NCBI GenBank assembly: GCA_964035015.1
Contig: OZ035997.1
Coordinates: 16,895,463 to 16,959,462 of the forward strand
DNA from: Corallium rubrum
Lineage: Eukaryota > Cnidaria > Anthozoa > Scleralcyonacea > Coralliidae
Direction of reading: 5' to 3'
DNA length: 64,000 nt
Shown: positions 47,301-56,134 of the stretch, in pieces
How the letters are laid out: each line of letters begins with the position of its first letter
Position numbering within the stretch: position 1 is the first letter of the stretch
Position numbers and translations under genes: made by a program
The notes under the pieces: generated by a model
The model's database searches: none
What the model saw: the letters and a program-made list of their open reading frames with translations, nothing else
Told to the model about the DNA's origin: nothing

Positions 47301-49732
47301 TAAACGGCATGATTTTGTTCCGTTTTCAAATTGTACCGGCATCGTGTAAATGGGGTCTAAAAGAGTAATCATAACGCTGTTCTCGTTCTCTATACACTAC
47401 GCCACTCAGAGCATTTCCACACGACGTCAATGGCCAAAAAGATGAGAACTGCTGCTTGCAATTGAGACTGACTTCGATACGGACACTGGATCATTTTAGC
47501 AATACTGAGGCGTTTTGGAAGTCACCAAACTAGCTTCAAAAATCTTCAATAAAATAATAGTCAGATATTTTTATAAAATAATTCTTTAAATTGTAAAATT
47601 TATATATGTTGCTTCTTAACCGTCGTCGTCGTCCTAGCATTTTGAAGTCCCTTATATATAATGTAAGTAATATCAGTAACATACGGTGCAATAGTCAAAA
47701 TCGTTACAACACACGTTGCTGCAACCGTTGAATAAAGTAAAATCGAGTTTTATTCTGCAAAGATAGGATGCTGCACGCGGTACAACGGTTTGTGCAACTT
47801 ATCTTGCAACAATTATGCAGGGCCTTTCATTAGGTATAAGCAAAGTTATAATCTTTAAAAAAACCAACATTTACATGAAATCAAATAATTAGAAAGTATA
47901 TTACAAATAAAATACAGAATTTTCCTTATGATAAAAAATGTTTTCTCGTGATGTTAATTTGGGAGAGGAAACGTGTGCTTATATATATTTAAACAGATAT
48001 ATCATTTGCGGTGCGGCCGAAACATATATATTTAATTTCACTCTGTCCCCTTCGGCACATGCACGAGTGTAATTGTCCGCCTCGCCAGGACTCCTGCCTT
48101 TAGGCCCCGGCAGCACTTCCACCTGAGCTATTGGGAACAATAAAATAAAGTGTAGACCTTATTCATAAATGATGCCTAATTTAGTATTCTTTAAGATTTT
48201 TAGTGAAAGAAAATTTTGAGTGTATATATTCAATATTCTTTTAAATACATGTAATTTAGCCCCTCTATTTGCACTCAAACGGAGCTAAACGGGTCTATCT
48301 ATATGCATATCAACAACATGCAGTTTAGTCGAGTAAAATGGTAGAGGCGACCTCTTGGAAAGTCCTGTATATTCTTGGTTTGCACTTGACGTCATGGCGG
48401 CCATGTTGCATGGAAGAACTTTAACAAAAGAATTTCATTATAGCAGCTATTGTATTTGGAGTATGTTTTCCTCCAACATGGCCGCCGTATTGATCTTTGT
48501 CTTCTAAATCTCAAGGGATTGATTGCAAACGGCACCAATAGTAGTTAATAAGGGCCGAAGAGTTTCGTTTTTGAATGACTGATTTCGAAACGCGTCATAA
48601 TTTAATATACTCTTTAACACGCTGAAACCAAAATTAAAAGCTTCTTACTTTTTAAAACCCATGCCATCTATTTTGTTTTAACTGAAAGATGTTTTGTTTC
48701 AAACATGTCAGTTTAAAGTAAGATCGTCTAATTATAACCTCAGGAATAGTGGACAGAACTTTGAACAAGCACGTCGTAATACATTGTATTTACAAAACTC
48801 TCTTTCCTACATATATTGTTAGTCATGTATGGAATGAACTCTCCTTGCATATTAAAAACTCAGAATCTTTGGCTACTTTTAGAAACAGCATAACTAATTT
48901 GGATTTTACCAACAAAATTAATCTTGGTTGTAAGTGCATGCTTGTACTTGAGTTTTTTATAATTTTCTGCATAGTTTTACTTATGCTTTTTGTATTATAA
49001 TAGATAACTATACCTTTTAAAAATTTTATTGCAAAATAGTAATTTATATTAATTGTTGCATTTTTAATGGCTCGGGGGACACCGACATTTTTTAATTACT
49101 CGTCTTCGTATCACACACTTTGATGCCCATGCATCTAGTAATACTAAAATATACTGAGGTAATCGCATTATACGTACCAATATCTTTGTCTTCCTTTTTC
49201 ACTTTCACAAGAATCTTGTGAAATAGATTATCGTATGGATATATCCCAACTTTGATCATGTAATATCCAGCATCATTGTACCTTATGTCTTTAATAACAA
49301 GAGTAGCCACATAAAGCGCTTCAATTCTCCAACCAAACATCAATTCAGCTTCAGGTGTAATGTTAAACGCTTTTTGTGACTGCTGAAGGTCTCTGTAAGC
49401 CAGTAGGATCTTTTTATTAAAATCATCAAATTTGTAAAACATGACATAATTAAATTCCGCATCTTGGTTTCGTCTTGTAAAATTCCATGTCAAATTCAAA
49501 TAATCTCCAAAAGTAGCATTTAAGACGTCCTTTGGCTTTTTGCTAAATTCTTCAGTTCCTATATCACAATGAAATTATTGTCTAAAAATAGAATAAACAT
49601 ATTCGGTTACATACGTTCACTTGCATACTTACGGGTAGCCAATACAGGTGTTTGAAGCATGAACATAGCGCTTAAAGTTAAAAACCCTAATGTCAATGTC
49701 AGTCTAAACACACACGTCGACATGGTGAACAT
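35398..49732 (-). CDS. Receptor tyrosine kinase with one cysteine-less Ig-like domain (gene A)
   Basis: Fifteen minus-strand exons join in frame to 602 codons plus stop: 49732-49633, 49558-49178, 46880-46785, 46737-46709, 46435-46279, 45380-45281, 44578-44536, 44187-44025, 43485-43372, 42951-42773, 42276-42154, 40956-40886, 39767-39727, 38900-38804, 35512-35398. Every junction has AG/GT and matching phase. Order: signal peptide (about 1-32), Ig-like domain (36-158), short stalk with Cys187/201/202, transmembrane helix (about 230-252), juxtamembrane region, tyrosine kinase (about 320-600). Kinase motifs are intact: GCGEFG loop (328-333), VAVK Lys353, alpha-C Glu371, HRDLAARN (457-464), DFG (477-479) and one activation-loop Tyr490. 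Tyr308 in IYDVP is a plausible SH2 site. The kinase resembles the FGFR/VEGFR/PDGFR/RET group (family knowledge). Introns 10-14 are loaded with transposons. The last exon could instead splice at a GAG/GTACAA donor to another tail; a poly(A) signal lies at 35224-35229. The ligand is unknown. Confidence 0.88.
36241..38160 (-). pseudogene. Tc1-type DD34E transposase split by a MITE
   Basis: The helix-turn-helix N-terminus (38160-38025, with ARNQQIVGSLRAGWNARQV) and the remainder (37166-36241) are separated only by an insertion and its 9-bp duplication. Taken together without the insertion the two parts have matching frame and about 353 codons, near the usual Tc1 length. The catalytic triad is present: VVWSDES, FQHDNDPKHT, and SPDLNPIENLW, with 34 residues between the second Asp and the Glu. 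No other disabling change was seen, so the insertion is probably what inactivated it. Confidence 0.88.
37176..38024. mobile_element. Mutator-like MITE (849 bp) inside the Tc1 transposase
   Basis: Terminal repeats CTCTCTCCTCCGCAGAGGC are perfect at both ends and are flanked by the 9-bp duplication AGCTGAGAC (37167-37175 and 38025-38033). A 9-bp duplication is typical of Mutator-like elements. The interior has partially matching inverted segments (a GCAGAGGC/ATTATCTGGCAGAGG block near each end). No transposase frame was seen. Confidence 0.82.
38804..44187 (-). CDS. Gene A kinase-domain exons 8-14
   Basis: Seven exons encode most of the catalytic domain. 44187-44025 holds the glycine loop and VAVK lysine. 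43485-43372 holds the alpha-C glutamate. 42951-42773 holds the hinge (VVTEFAQHGDLLTFL) and a short basic kinase insert. 42276-42154 holds HRDLAARN and DFG. 40956-40886 holds the P+1 loop (KIPVKWTSIEG). 39767-39727 encodes WSYGIVLFEIFTFG. 38900-38804 encodes EEPYPNMDARHLV and RGYRM. The final YSVMQECWLSDPDRRPNF block is at 35512-35398. Nothing expected for an active kinase is missing. Confidence 0.88.
38929..39373. mobile_element. TTAA-target hairpin MITE abutting gene A exon 14
   Basis: AGGACGTTGGCAATAAAAAT and inverse, flanked by TTAA (38925-38928, 39374-39377). The arms share AGTTTGTTTGATATG with the element at 40356. Its edge lies only about 28 bp from the 3' splice site of exon 38900-38804. 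Confidence 0.85.
40356..40792. mobile_element. TTAA-target hairpin MITE in gene A intron 12
   Basis: AGTGCCTATGAAACAAAAAT and inverse; left flank TTAA, right flank TTAC. Same family as 38929-39373 by internal TCAGTTTGTTTGATATG arms. It sits about 90 bp past the exon 12 donor. Confidence 0.8.
41351..41448. mobile_element. CTCATTCCTGTCC-family MITE, inverted copy in gene A intron
   Basis: Reverse orientation of the 19-kb family, with AACGCCAGACGATTTTAC core. Right flank TTAA. Confidence 0.75.
41530..41755 (-). mobile_element. tRNA-derived SINE
   Basis: The minus strand carries a box-B-like GGGTTCGATTC (41670-41680 region) preceded by CACTAAGGTCTCGATG, followed by an unrelated body. It lies inside the gene A intron between exons 11 and 12. 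The box-B match is strong, box A weaker. Confidence 0.55.
43723..43757. repeat. Short perfect palindrome
   Basis: TTCCGCGTTGAGTGTT, four-base loop GATA, then the exact inverse. It sits in the gene A intron between the glycine-loop exon and the alpha-C exon. Function unknown. Confidence 0.8.
45948..46225. mobile_element. Truncated hAT-like MITE in gene A intron
   Basis: It begins CAGGGCCGCCGAGAAG like the 16714 and 33542 elements and carries the same GGGCCCCC and TTTTTTGAGA features, but no matching right end was found. Confidence 0.55.
46279..46435 (-). CDS. Gene A transmembrane exon
   Basis: The exon encodes an extracellular linker, then a run of about 23 hydrophobic residues (VIFIVIGSAAVAFGFIIST and following) ended by a basic stop-transfer KYR. 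It has a TTTTACAG acceptor and a GTAAGT donor, with phase 0 in and phase 1 out. This fixes the receptor as a single-pass type I membrane protein. Confidence 0.85.
46709..46737 (-). CDS. Gene A microexon (29 nt) in the stalk
   Basis: This 29-nt exon lies between TTCTAG and GTAAGA, entering in phase 1 and leaving in phase 0. Without it the flanking exons are out of phase, because the upstream exon ends in phase 1 while the transmembrane exon reads only in phase 0. It encodes EISIEQLHCC, ending in a Cys pair just outside the membrane. The call rests on phase logic and splice sites. Confidence 0.65.
47183..47357. mobile_element. Harbinger-like MITE, 175 bp, in gene A intron 2
   Basis: GACCCCGTTTACAC and GTGTAAATGGGGTC, flanked by TAA. 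Short relative of 34790-35189. Confidence 0.8.
47400..48745. other. Gene A intron 2, mostly unremarkable
   Basis: A tRNA-like SINE head (minus, about 48060-48132) has AGCTCAGGTGG and a shortened box B. A CATGGCGGCCATGTTG / CAACATGGCCGCC inverted pair lies at 48390-48490. No further exon was found. Confidence 0.5.
48749..48950 (+). pseudogene. LINE 3' remnant
   Basis: The open stretch reads VWNELSLHIKNSESLATFRN, the same C-terminal signature as LINE fragment 3 (MWNSLPHDFK...SLTTFKN), here on the plus strand. Only the last part of the ORF survives, in the long second intron of gene A. Confidence 0.6.
49178..49558 (-). CDS. Gene A exon 2: V-set-like Ig domain without cysteines
   Basis: One phase-1 to phase-1 exon of 381 nt carries the whole domain. 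A B-strand-like LNLTW, a C-strand-like FNYVMFYK, an ATLVIKDI E strand and a DAGYYMIKV F strand give the V-set pattern. There is no cysteine anywhere in the exon: the F-strand position expected to be Cys is occupied by Met/Ile. N-glycosylation sequons are present (NAT, NLT, NFT, NIT). The domain is bounded by AG before GAACTG and by a GGTACGT donor. Confidence 0.85.
49633..49732 (-). CDS. Gene A exon 1: signal peptide
   Basis: This first coding exon encodes a hydrophobic leader ending near LQTPVLA, a good signal-peptidase site, and is followed by a GTAAGT donor. Two ATGs lie three codons apart (49732 and 49723); the first is used here, and either gives a working leader. It exits in phase 1, matching the next exon. 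Confidence 0.8.
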
Positions 49733-49759
49733 ACTGTTCCCTTCTCGTCAGTGCAATTT

Positions 49760-50560
49760 CATTTTAGGAAGACAAATATTTATTGACAATTACTTTTACT
49801 TTTGATGGTGTCAAAATTCTTCTGAGGAAGTGGGGTAAATCACATCGCTAATAGACATGTAGAGGAAATTAATTTGAGGAAATTAAAAATGGCGAACTTT
49901 TAGGCATTATTTTTTAGGCATTATTTTTTAGGCATTATTTTTGACAATCACCTTGACTGAGATTAAAATTAAGTCTTTAAAATTGCCGTTAACTCACGGC
50001 TGTTTTTGTCCAAACGGATTCGTGAATTATTACAGGAATTCAATTTTATTACGCTTTGATATTATATCAACATTTACTATATTGTAATACGATTTGAGGA
50101 AATGCACGAAATGAACTACTCGATCAACTTCTGAAACTTCAAAAAAAGAGCAGCGACTCGATTAACTTGTTCCGTGAGCTAAAATGGTTCCAAACCATGG
50201 ATTATCTAACCAAAATGAGGAAAATACTGTTACAAATAATTTTTAATGTTTTGCGTTCTTCAACACCAATTGAAGTCCACAAATATTTATTTTACATTTG
50301 TTAGAACGAAGGAACATTTGTTTGATCCGGTCGGCGGTGACGGCGATTAGAGGCAGTCGTGATGTAGTTTCTAGTCGGGACCGAGATGCAAACATTGAAC
50401 TGGGTTACAGAGAAAGCCGTCTTGGAGGTTTTTAGTTTTGTAAAGTTTTAACAAGAACATAATAACAATTCTTATGACATATCATTCTTTGGATTATAGA
50501 ACATTTTAGGATTTTATATGTATATATTTAATTTACCTTGAATCTACTAATGAATTACTA
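49760..50560. other. Upstream of gene A, no gene seen
   Basis: This is the presumed promoter side of gene A. No convincing TATA or initiator could be picked. TTTTTTAGGCATTAT is repeated three times at 49900-49940. Confidence 0.45.
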
Positions 50561-50565
50561 TTATT

Positions 50566-50574
50566 ATTGTTAAA

Positions 50575-50645
<71 letters not shown>
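50566..50645. repeat. (ATT)n microsatellite
   Basis: About 26 ATT units. Confidence 0.97.
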
Positions 50646-51866
50646 GCTCACTATACTGAATTCAAACGATTTCTGCGCTGCAGATTAATCGATGAAATGA
50701 CAATACGTGCAGTGCCTAGCATGCACTAGTAGCCATGAGCAACTGCATGTATACGGCTGTTTGGTCTTCTTGGTCCTCGGTGGCAACACAGGGAAAAGCT
50801 GAAGGGGTAGCTCGAAATTGTTTTCTATTTCTCAAATATGAAACCTGACAATTTTAATTCAAAATAGAAATTAATTAATATTTCAATATATAAACCTATT
50901 TCAATTTCATTCTACTGCATGTATCCGGAATAGATAGATAACTTAATACCTAAAACAGTTTAGGTTGGTTTTGTTTAATGTTTTCAGGCACGACAATAAT
51001 TGTAAATATGAAGTGCGTTGAGGCCACTGATTTTTTGCATACAAGATTTAAAAATAGCACTATCCGTTTCGTTGGTTAGGCCGTGTAAGCTGGTGGCTGG
51101 GGGGGGGGGGGGGGGGCTTTGAAGCGAGTAGTGATGCTTGGATTGAAGTTGAGATCCAACCAAAGTGCATGTTATCTTGAGTCTTGACCACATAATTAGA
51201 AATGGCCTTGTGACTAGCCGATGTTCATTATTTTGGTTGACTCAGCTCATTATGGGAGCAAAACAATGTTAAACTTATTACTATGCTTTCTTTATATTTT
51301 GAAATATTTTCTGTTTTTAAGGCTGTCATATTTCAATTATTACATAATGGAGGATATATAAATAACCTGCTGACGCTATCATTTTGAGACCATTTTCATA
51401 ATATAAATTATATATAGCCTTAAAAGGTGATGCAGTGCTTACAACACATTTGTAGAAGCCATACATTGTTTTCACACATTTAAATAGTTTCAAATAGGGC
51501 CGCCGAAAAATAGTGTTACTATGTTATGATTTTTCTACTTTTTGGTAAGAAGTCTATCCCTACCTTTTTACCTTTTTGACAATGCAACAATGTAAGCCTA
51601 TAATGTAAATTGACCAATATCTTTCTAGCTAGTCCTTTTCAGAAGCTTCTTTGTTGATAATGAAAGCTAGATCGGAATGGGCAGAAGAGAAAAGAAAGTA
51701 AGTACGCGTGAAACGATGAAAGAGCTCTTATCATCCTCTTCCATCCCTATACGCCTCATCCCCAGAGCCTTTCCTTCTCGCGCGTCTTTGTCTCGCAAAG
51801 AAACCTCTGCAGAGAAGATAGGACTAGTCCCTAGGTTTTTTTAATTGCTTGATTGTACCAAGTTAG

Positions 51867-52115
51867 CTACAATCATTGACAAAATTAGTTGAAACGACTC
51901 TAGTGAATCATGCCATGTTAATTGCTAGGACTCTTTTTTGCATAAAATGCTATCCCCCCGTCCCCCCTTTTCAATGTTCTTACTCTGAACATTTAAATGT
52001 AATGGCAGGTGACTGAGTGCAAATGGCACACATTTTGAGTTCCACAACAATGAAGTGGAGGGAAGGGGGGACATGAAACCATTTCATGTTAGCTTTGTTT
52101 CAAGAATTTTGTCAG
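51867..52115. repeat. Near-identical direct repeat, left copy
   Basis: About 247 bp from ACAATCATTGACAAAATTAG to AATTTTGTCAG is repeated almost base for base at 54764-55010 (one difference noticed). The left end carries CTACAATCATTGAC. Confidence 0.9.
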
Positions 52116-52119
52116 CATG

Positions 52120-54760
52120 GCCAGAAATGAGGGACAGTCAGCGCAATGCATCGCGGGCGCATAAATTAGCCAAATTCTATGCCTGGAATAGGAATATCAG
52201 ACATCTTAAAAGAACTTAGAACCTAAAATAAACCAAAAGAACTTAGAATAATATAAATTTAAATCAGTTAAACAGTGTGGCAAAGATTTCTTGAATGTAT
52301 AATCTTTTAATGAAATGAAGTGAACAGAATATTTTATAACTTGACAAGTACAAAAGTACACCAAAATATATTGAATTGGAGGGATTTTTTTGTATTTTGG
52401 AGCCCTTCGTACCTCATTAAGTTAGTCAGCGGCTGTACGTATAAATGTTTTCAAAATGGTTGACAAGAAGGCACTGAAACGCTCGTAATTTTGGAGTATT
52501 TCGCACTTTGTCTTCTCTGGAACGTCTGCATTGGTAACAGGGATCAGCTTACAGTTTTCATAAAAAACAGACTATTTTAAATGTATTTGGCGGAGCGAAT
52601 ACAAGCTAAGATGTCTCTAAATCAACACAAAATGAAGAATCAAACATCGTACAAGAAATGTGGACGTGTGCATTTCGTCGTCGAACACTTCGAACAATAC
52701 TATACTGGCCTGAACTTAGCATATATTATTTTGCTGTACTTAATAGGAGTTTACGTTGCGAAATAATATTGTAAAATTGACTTACTCGGGCGGAGTATTG
52801 GAAAATCGTGACATATCAAGAGTTTACAAGACCACTCATTGAGGTATTTTATAGATTTGTAGACGTGTGCACTTTGCAAATTCTGTTTTGTTTCAGTTTG
52901 CGCATCGCATTTGTATGTTTTTAGTGTTAAAGCTTAGTATTTCCGCCATCTTGAATTCGCAAAATTGGTTACTTGTGCGCATAACTGGCAGCCATACTGT
53001 CCTTAATTTCTGGCCATGTGATTGTCTGAGAACAAAATGGACGCAAACGCAACGGATTTAATTCATTAAAATCCATTTTCTCTAATGAAATGACCATTAA
53101 TGTTTTAAAATGTGATAAAGATGAATGTGGGGTTAGTTTAAATGCATATTCTATTGTCGAACGGGATTGCAATACCTTTTTTGTAAGCATTTGAAGTTAA
53201 AGTTTTATGCAATCAACAAGCGATAAATTACAGTTGTAGCCATTTAAAAGAAGTTGCGCATGCCACGGCCTACAGGCAAAATGACCTCTGTGACAAAACA
53301 AATCGAAGAAACCACTCTAGTCAAGAAATTACCAAGTTATTTAGAAAAAGATGAGTGCGTAGCTATAGTTTGATAAAGGAACTGTCGTCCTATTCAATTT
53401 CTATAAAACCGTGGCGAAGTCGAGTGGCTCATGTGCCGCTGGTTGCTCAATTACTTCGAATGAACATTTTTCGCGATAGAACATAGTGGAATAACAGGAA
53501 TTACTCGTAAATAAATGCAATCGATCGTATACACGATTATGTTCAACCGGAGAAATGAGCCAGATGTCTTGTGTGTGTTTTTTGAACAAATCTCCCCGGC
53601 ATGGGGTCTATCGCAACATGCGCCTTGCTGCTTAACATTCGCTATACTTCGAATGAAATTGGACAAATAAATAGTGTTATAGAATTATTTCGAGTGAGAT
53701 TAACTGTTTATAGTACTTTCTTAGCTGCATCGTTTTATATCAATTCAGCTTACTACATTAATTCTGTATTTTGCCACACTTTACCACACCTTACCACACT
53801 TTACCATGCTTATTTTAATAAATTACAATATGATTCTTTTATATATGCAGATTGTGGTAAAGTGTGGTAAAGTGTACTAAATTTTGGTGTAAGTATATGG
53901 TAAAGTGTGATCAAATGCAACAATTATATGTCCACGTAATGCTCAAGTACAGCTAAAGTTTAAAAACATCTTTGCGTATAGAATATTTCAGTTGAAATTG
54001 CACTGAATATTATGCGAAGTTTGTGGTAAAGTGTGGAAACTGAGCTTAATTTTAGGACTCTCGTACGTAGCAAAGTGCAATGATATCTTACAAGTATATA
54101 TGTGTTGTCAACTATTTGTAATGGTAAAAGTATAAGGGAGAAATGTTTGGGTATCGATTATTTTTGCTGAAATCGAGCTGAACTCCTCGATTCATTGTTT
54201 ATTTATGTTCCGCCTTGACGTAACTTGAGATGAATTCGAAGCCTTGGGTAATTATTTTATTGACAAGTTTTCCATGAATGCAACTGGTGAAATAATCTTT
54301 TCCCCCTTGCTACAAACAATTTGTTCAGTTCTTTTAAGCATTAACTTAGGACAATTTCTTCCCGACTTTTCTCTTTATATCAGCATGAATGGTGAAATAT
54401 TTTAATGATTTGCGCAAGTGCAGGGTATATACATTATCCTTCATGACAGGTCTACAATAAAGTTATCGGCAGATTTTAATTTTACGTGTAGCTTTTGTGT
54501 CAGAATTATAAATTCATCATGGAAATACAGAGAGCGTGCGCAGCTTTTCAACCGATAATAATTTTGAACTTGATTTTCGCGTAGTGACAGTTAACATTAC
54601 GACGTCATGGTAACGTTATGTAATTAACCTTTAAAATTATCGTTTGTTGTTAGTGATCAATATATGTATTAAATGTATGTGAGATCACTTTGCGCAGTCG
54701 TGGGTAAAATATGCGGTTTATCTGCAACGAAAAATGTACGGAGAATTATTAACATAAATT
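52120..54760. other. Sequence between the direct repeats
   Basis: No conserved coding sequence seen. A TTTACCACAC-type tandem block at 53768-53808 is matched in inverse by TGTGGTAAAGTG copies at 53853-53880, with further copies near 53900 and 54020. Confidence 0.55.
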
Positions 54761-54763
54761 CAG

Positions 54764-55019
54764 ACAATCATTGACAAAATTAGTTGAAACGACTCTAGTG
54801 AATCATGCCATGTTAATTGCTAGGACTCTTTTTTGCATAAATTGCTATCCCCCCGTCCCCCCTTTTCAATGTTCTTACTCTGAACATTTAAATGTAATGG
54901 CAGGTGACTGAGTGCAAATGGCACACATTTTGAGTTCCACAACAATGAAGTGGAGGGAAGGGGGGACATGAAACCATTTCATGTTAGCTTTGTTTCAAGA
55001 ATTTTGTCAGTGATTGTAG
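54764..55019. repeat. Near-identical direct repeat, right copy
   Basis: Same orientation as 51867-52115. Its right end continues into GTCAGTGATTGTAG, the inverse of the outer left end of the other copy. Confidence 0.9.
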
Positions 55020-55334
55020 TTTCAAGCAAGCCGATTCACTTGTTTGAGCTGACGACGTAAACCTACAAGGACAGCATCGTTTTAAGAATCACGGTCCACC
55101 TGACTTAAAAAGTCAACGAACAAAAAGCAATTAAAAAGCAGCCTAGCTAGCAAATCGAAATGTAAGTAAACAAGGTTGTAAGTTAAACATGGCGCATTTT
55201 CACAACTGTTAAAGGAAGTTACAATTTTGTGATTTCTGGACTAACAGACTGTTTTACGACACTAATCGGAGGAAACAAAATGCCAAACAACATCGCCAAT
55301 GTCAACAAAAACTAAAAGATAATTCTGTTATCGC

Positions 55335-55530
55335 CATGGGAGCACGGGTGGCGTGTGCTGTTAGCGCGCTGCCTCTCACCAAAAGTTGAGCCCGGTTCAG
55401 ACGAGGTTAGCATACTTGGATGGGTTACCCCTTGGCAGTTGGGAATGACCCCGTTGTTGACCTGAGTTTCGCGGGGTTTTCGCGGGGTTCTCTGGCTTTT
55501 CTGCCTCGGTAAAATCAACACCTACATCTT
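55335..55530 (+). mobile_element. tRNA/5S-like SINE
   Basis: Box-A-like TGGCGTGTGCTGTTAGCGCG (55349-55368) and box-B-like GGTTCAGACG (55394-55403) give a tRNA-type head. It is followed directly by GTTAGCATACTTGGATGGGT, which resembles the internal control region of 5S rRNA. The body GTTTCGCGGGGTTTTCGCGG is unrelated to either. Confidence 0.55.
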
Positions 55531-56134
55531 AGCTGTGATCCGTGGTCTGAGCTGTGTCGTAAATGGCGGCTGCTAATTGGAGCGCTTTTAATATTTCTCG
55601 ACACGGCCACGTTGATCTGCGTTCTTTGCAATTCATGATCAGCCACTGGCTGCAAGTAAGGATTATTAGCCCCCAGTCCTTCATCTATCTTGTTTTCTTG
55701 GCTAATAAGCGGTTCTCATGAAGGTTTGAAAAGAACATTTGTAGACATTTTTCGCGAGTTGCATCGACAACGTAACCCTAAATTTTATTAAACAACGTAC
55801 AGTTTCAATAAAAGAGCCTTTACATCTGTCTATTTAACAAAGGCTGTGGATTGTGCATAAAAATGGCCAAAAACTACAGGACGGTTGACTTAATTAGTAT
55901 AAGGCGGTAACTATATATGAACGAGTGCTAGCTCACAAAAGCCTTGGACGTAACCTTAGTCGCGTTGTCCTTCTTCTCATATCAACCAAGAAAATGTTTA
56001 GACTCTCCCAGAAGAACTAATTGCACTGCATATATAAACAGAGGCTTTGGAAGCCGTGAAAAGTTTAATAGTATTCAAAACATTTAATTTTACTTTAAGT
56101 TGTAACAAAACCGATTAAATAGAAGAATTGATAA

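Noticed and set aside
52581-52766. 61-codon plus-strand open frame with a hydrophobic end
   Set aside because: Short, with no splice or family evidence, inside a repeat-bounded segment.
55405-55430. A genuine 5S rRNA gene
   Set aside because: Only the control-region-like part is present, and it is directly fused to a tRNA-like head.
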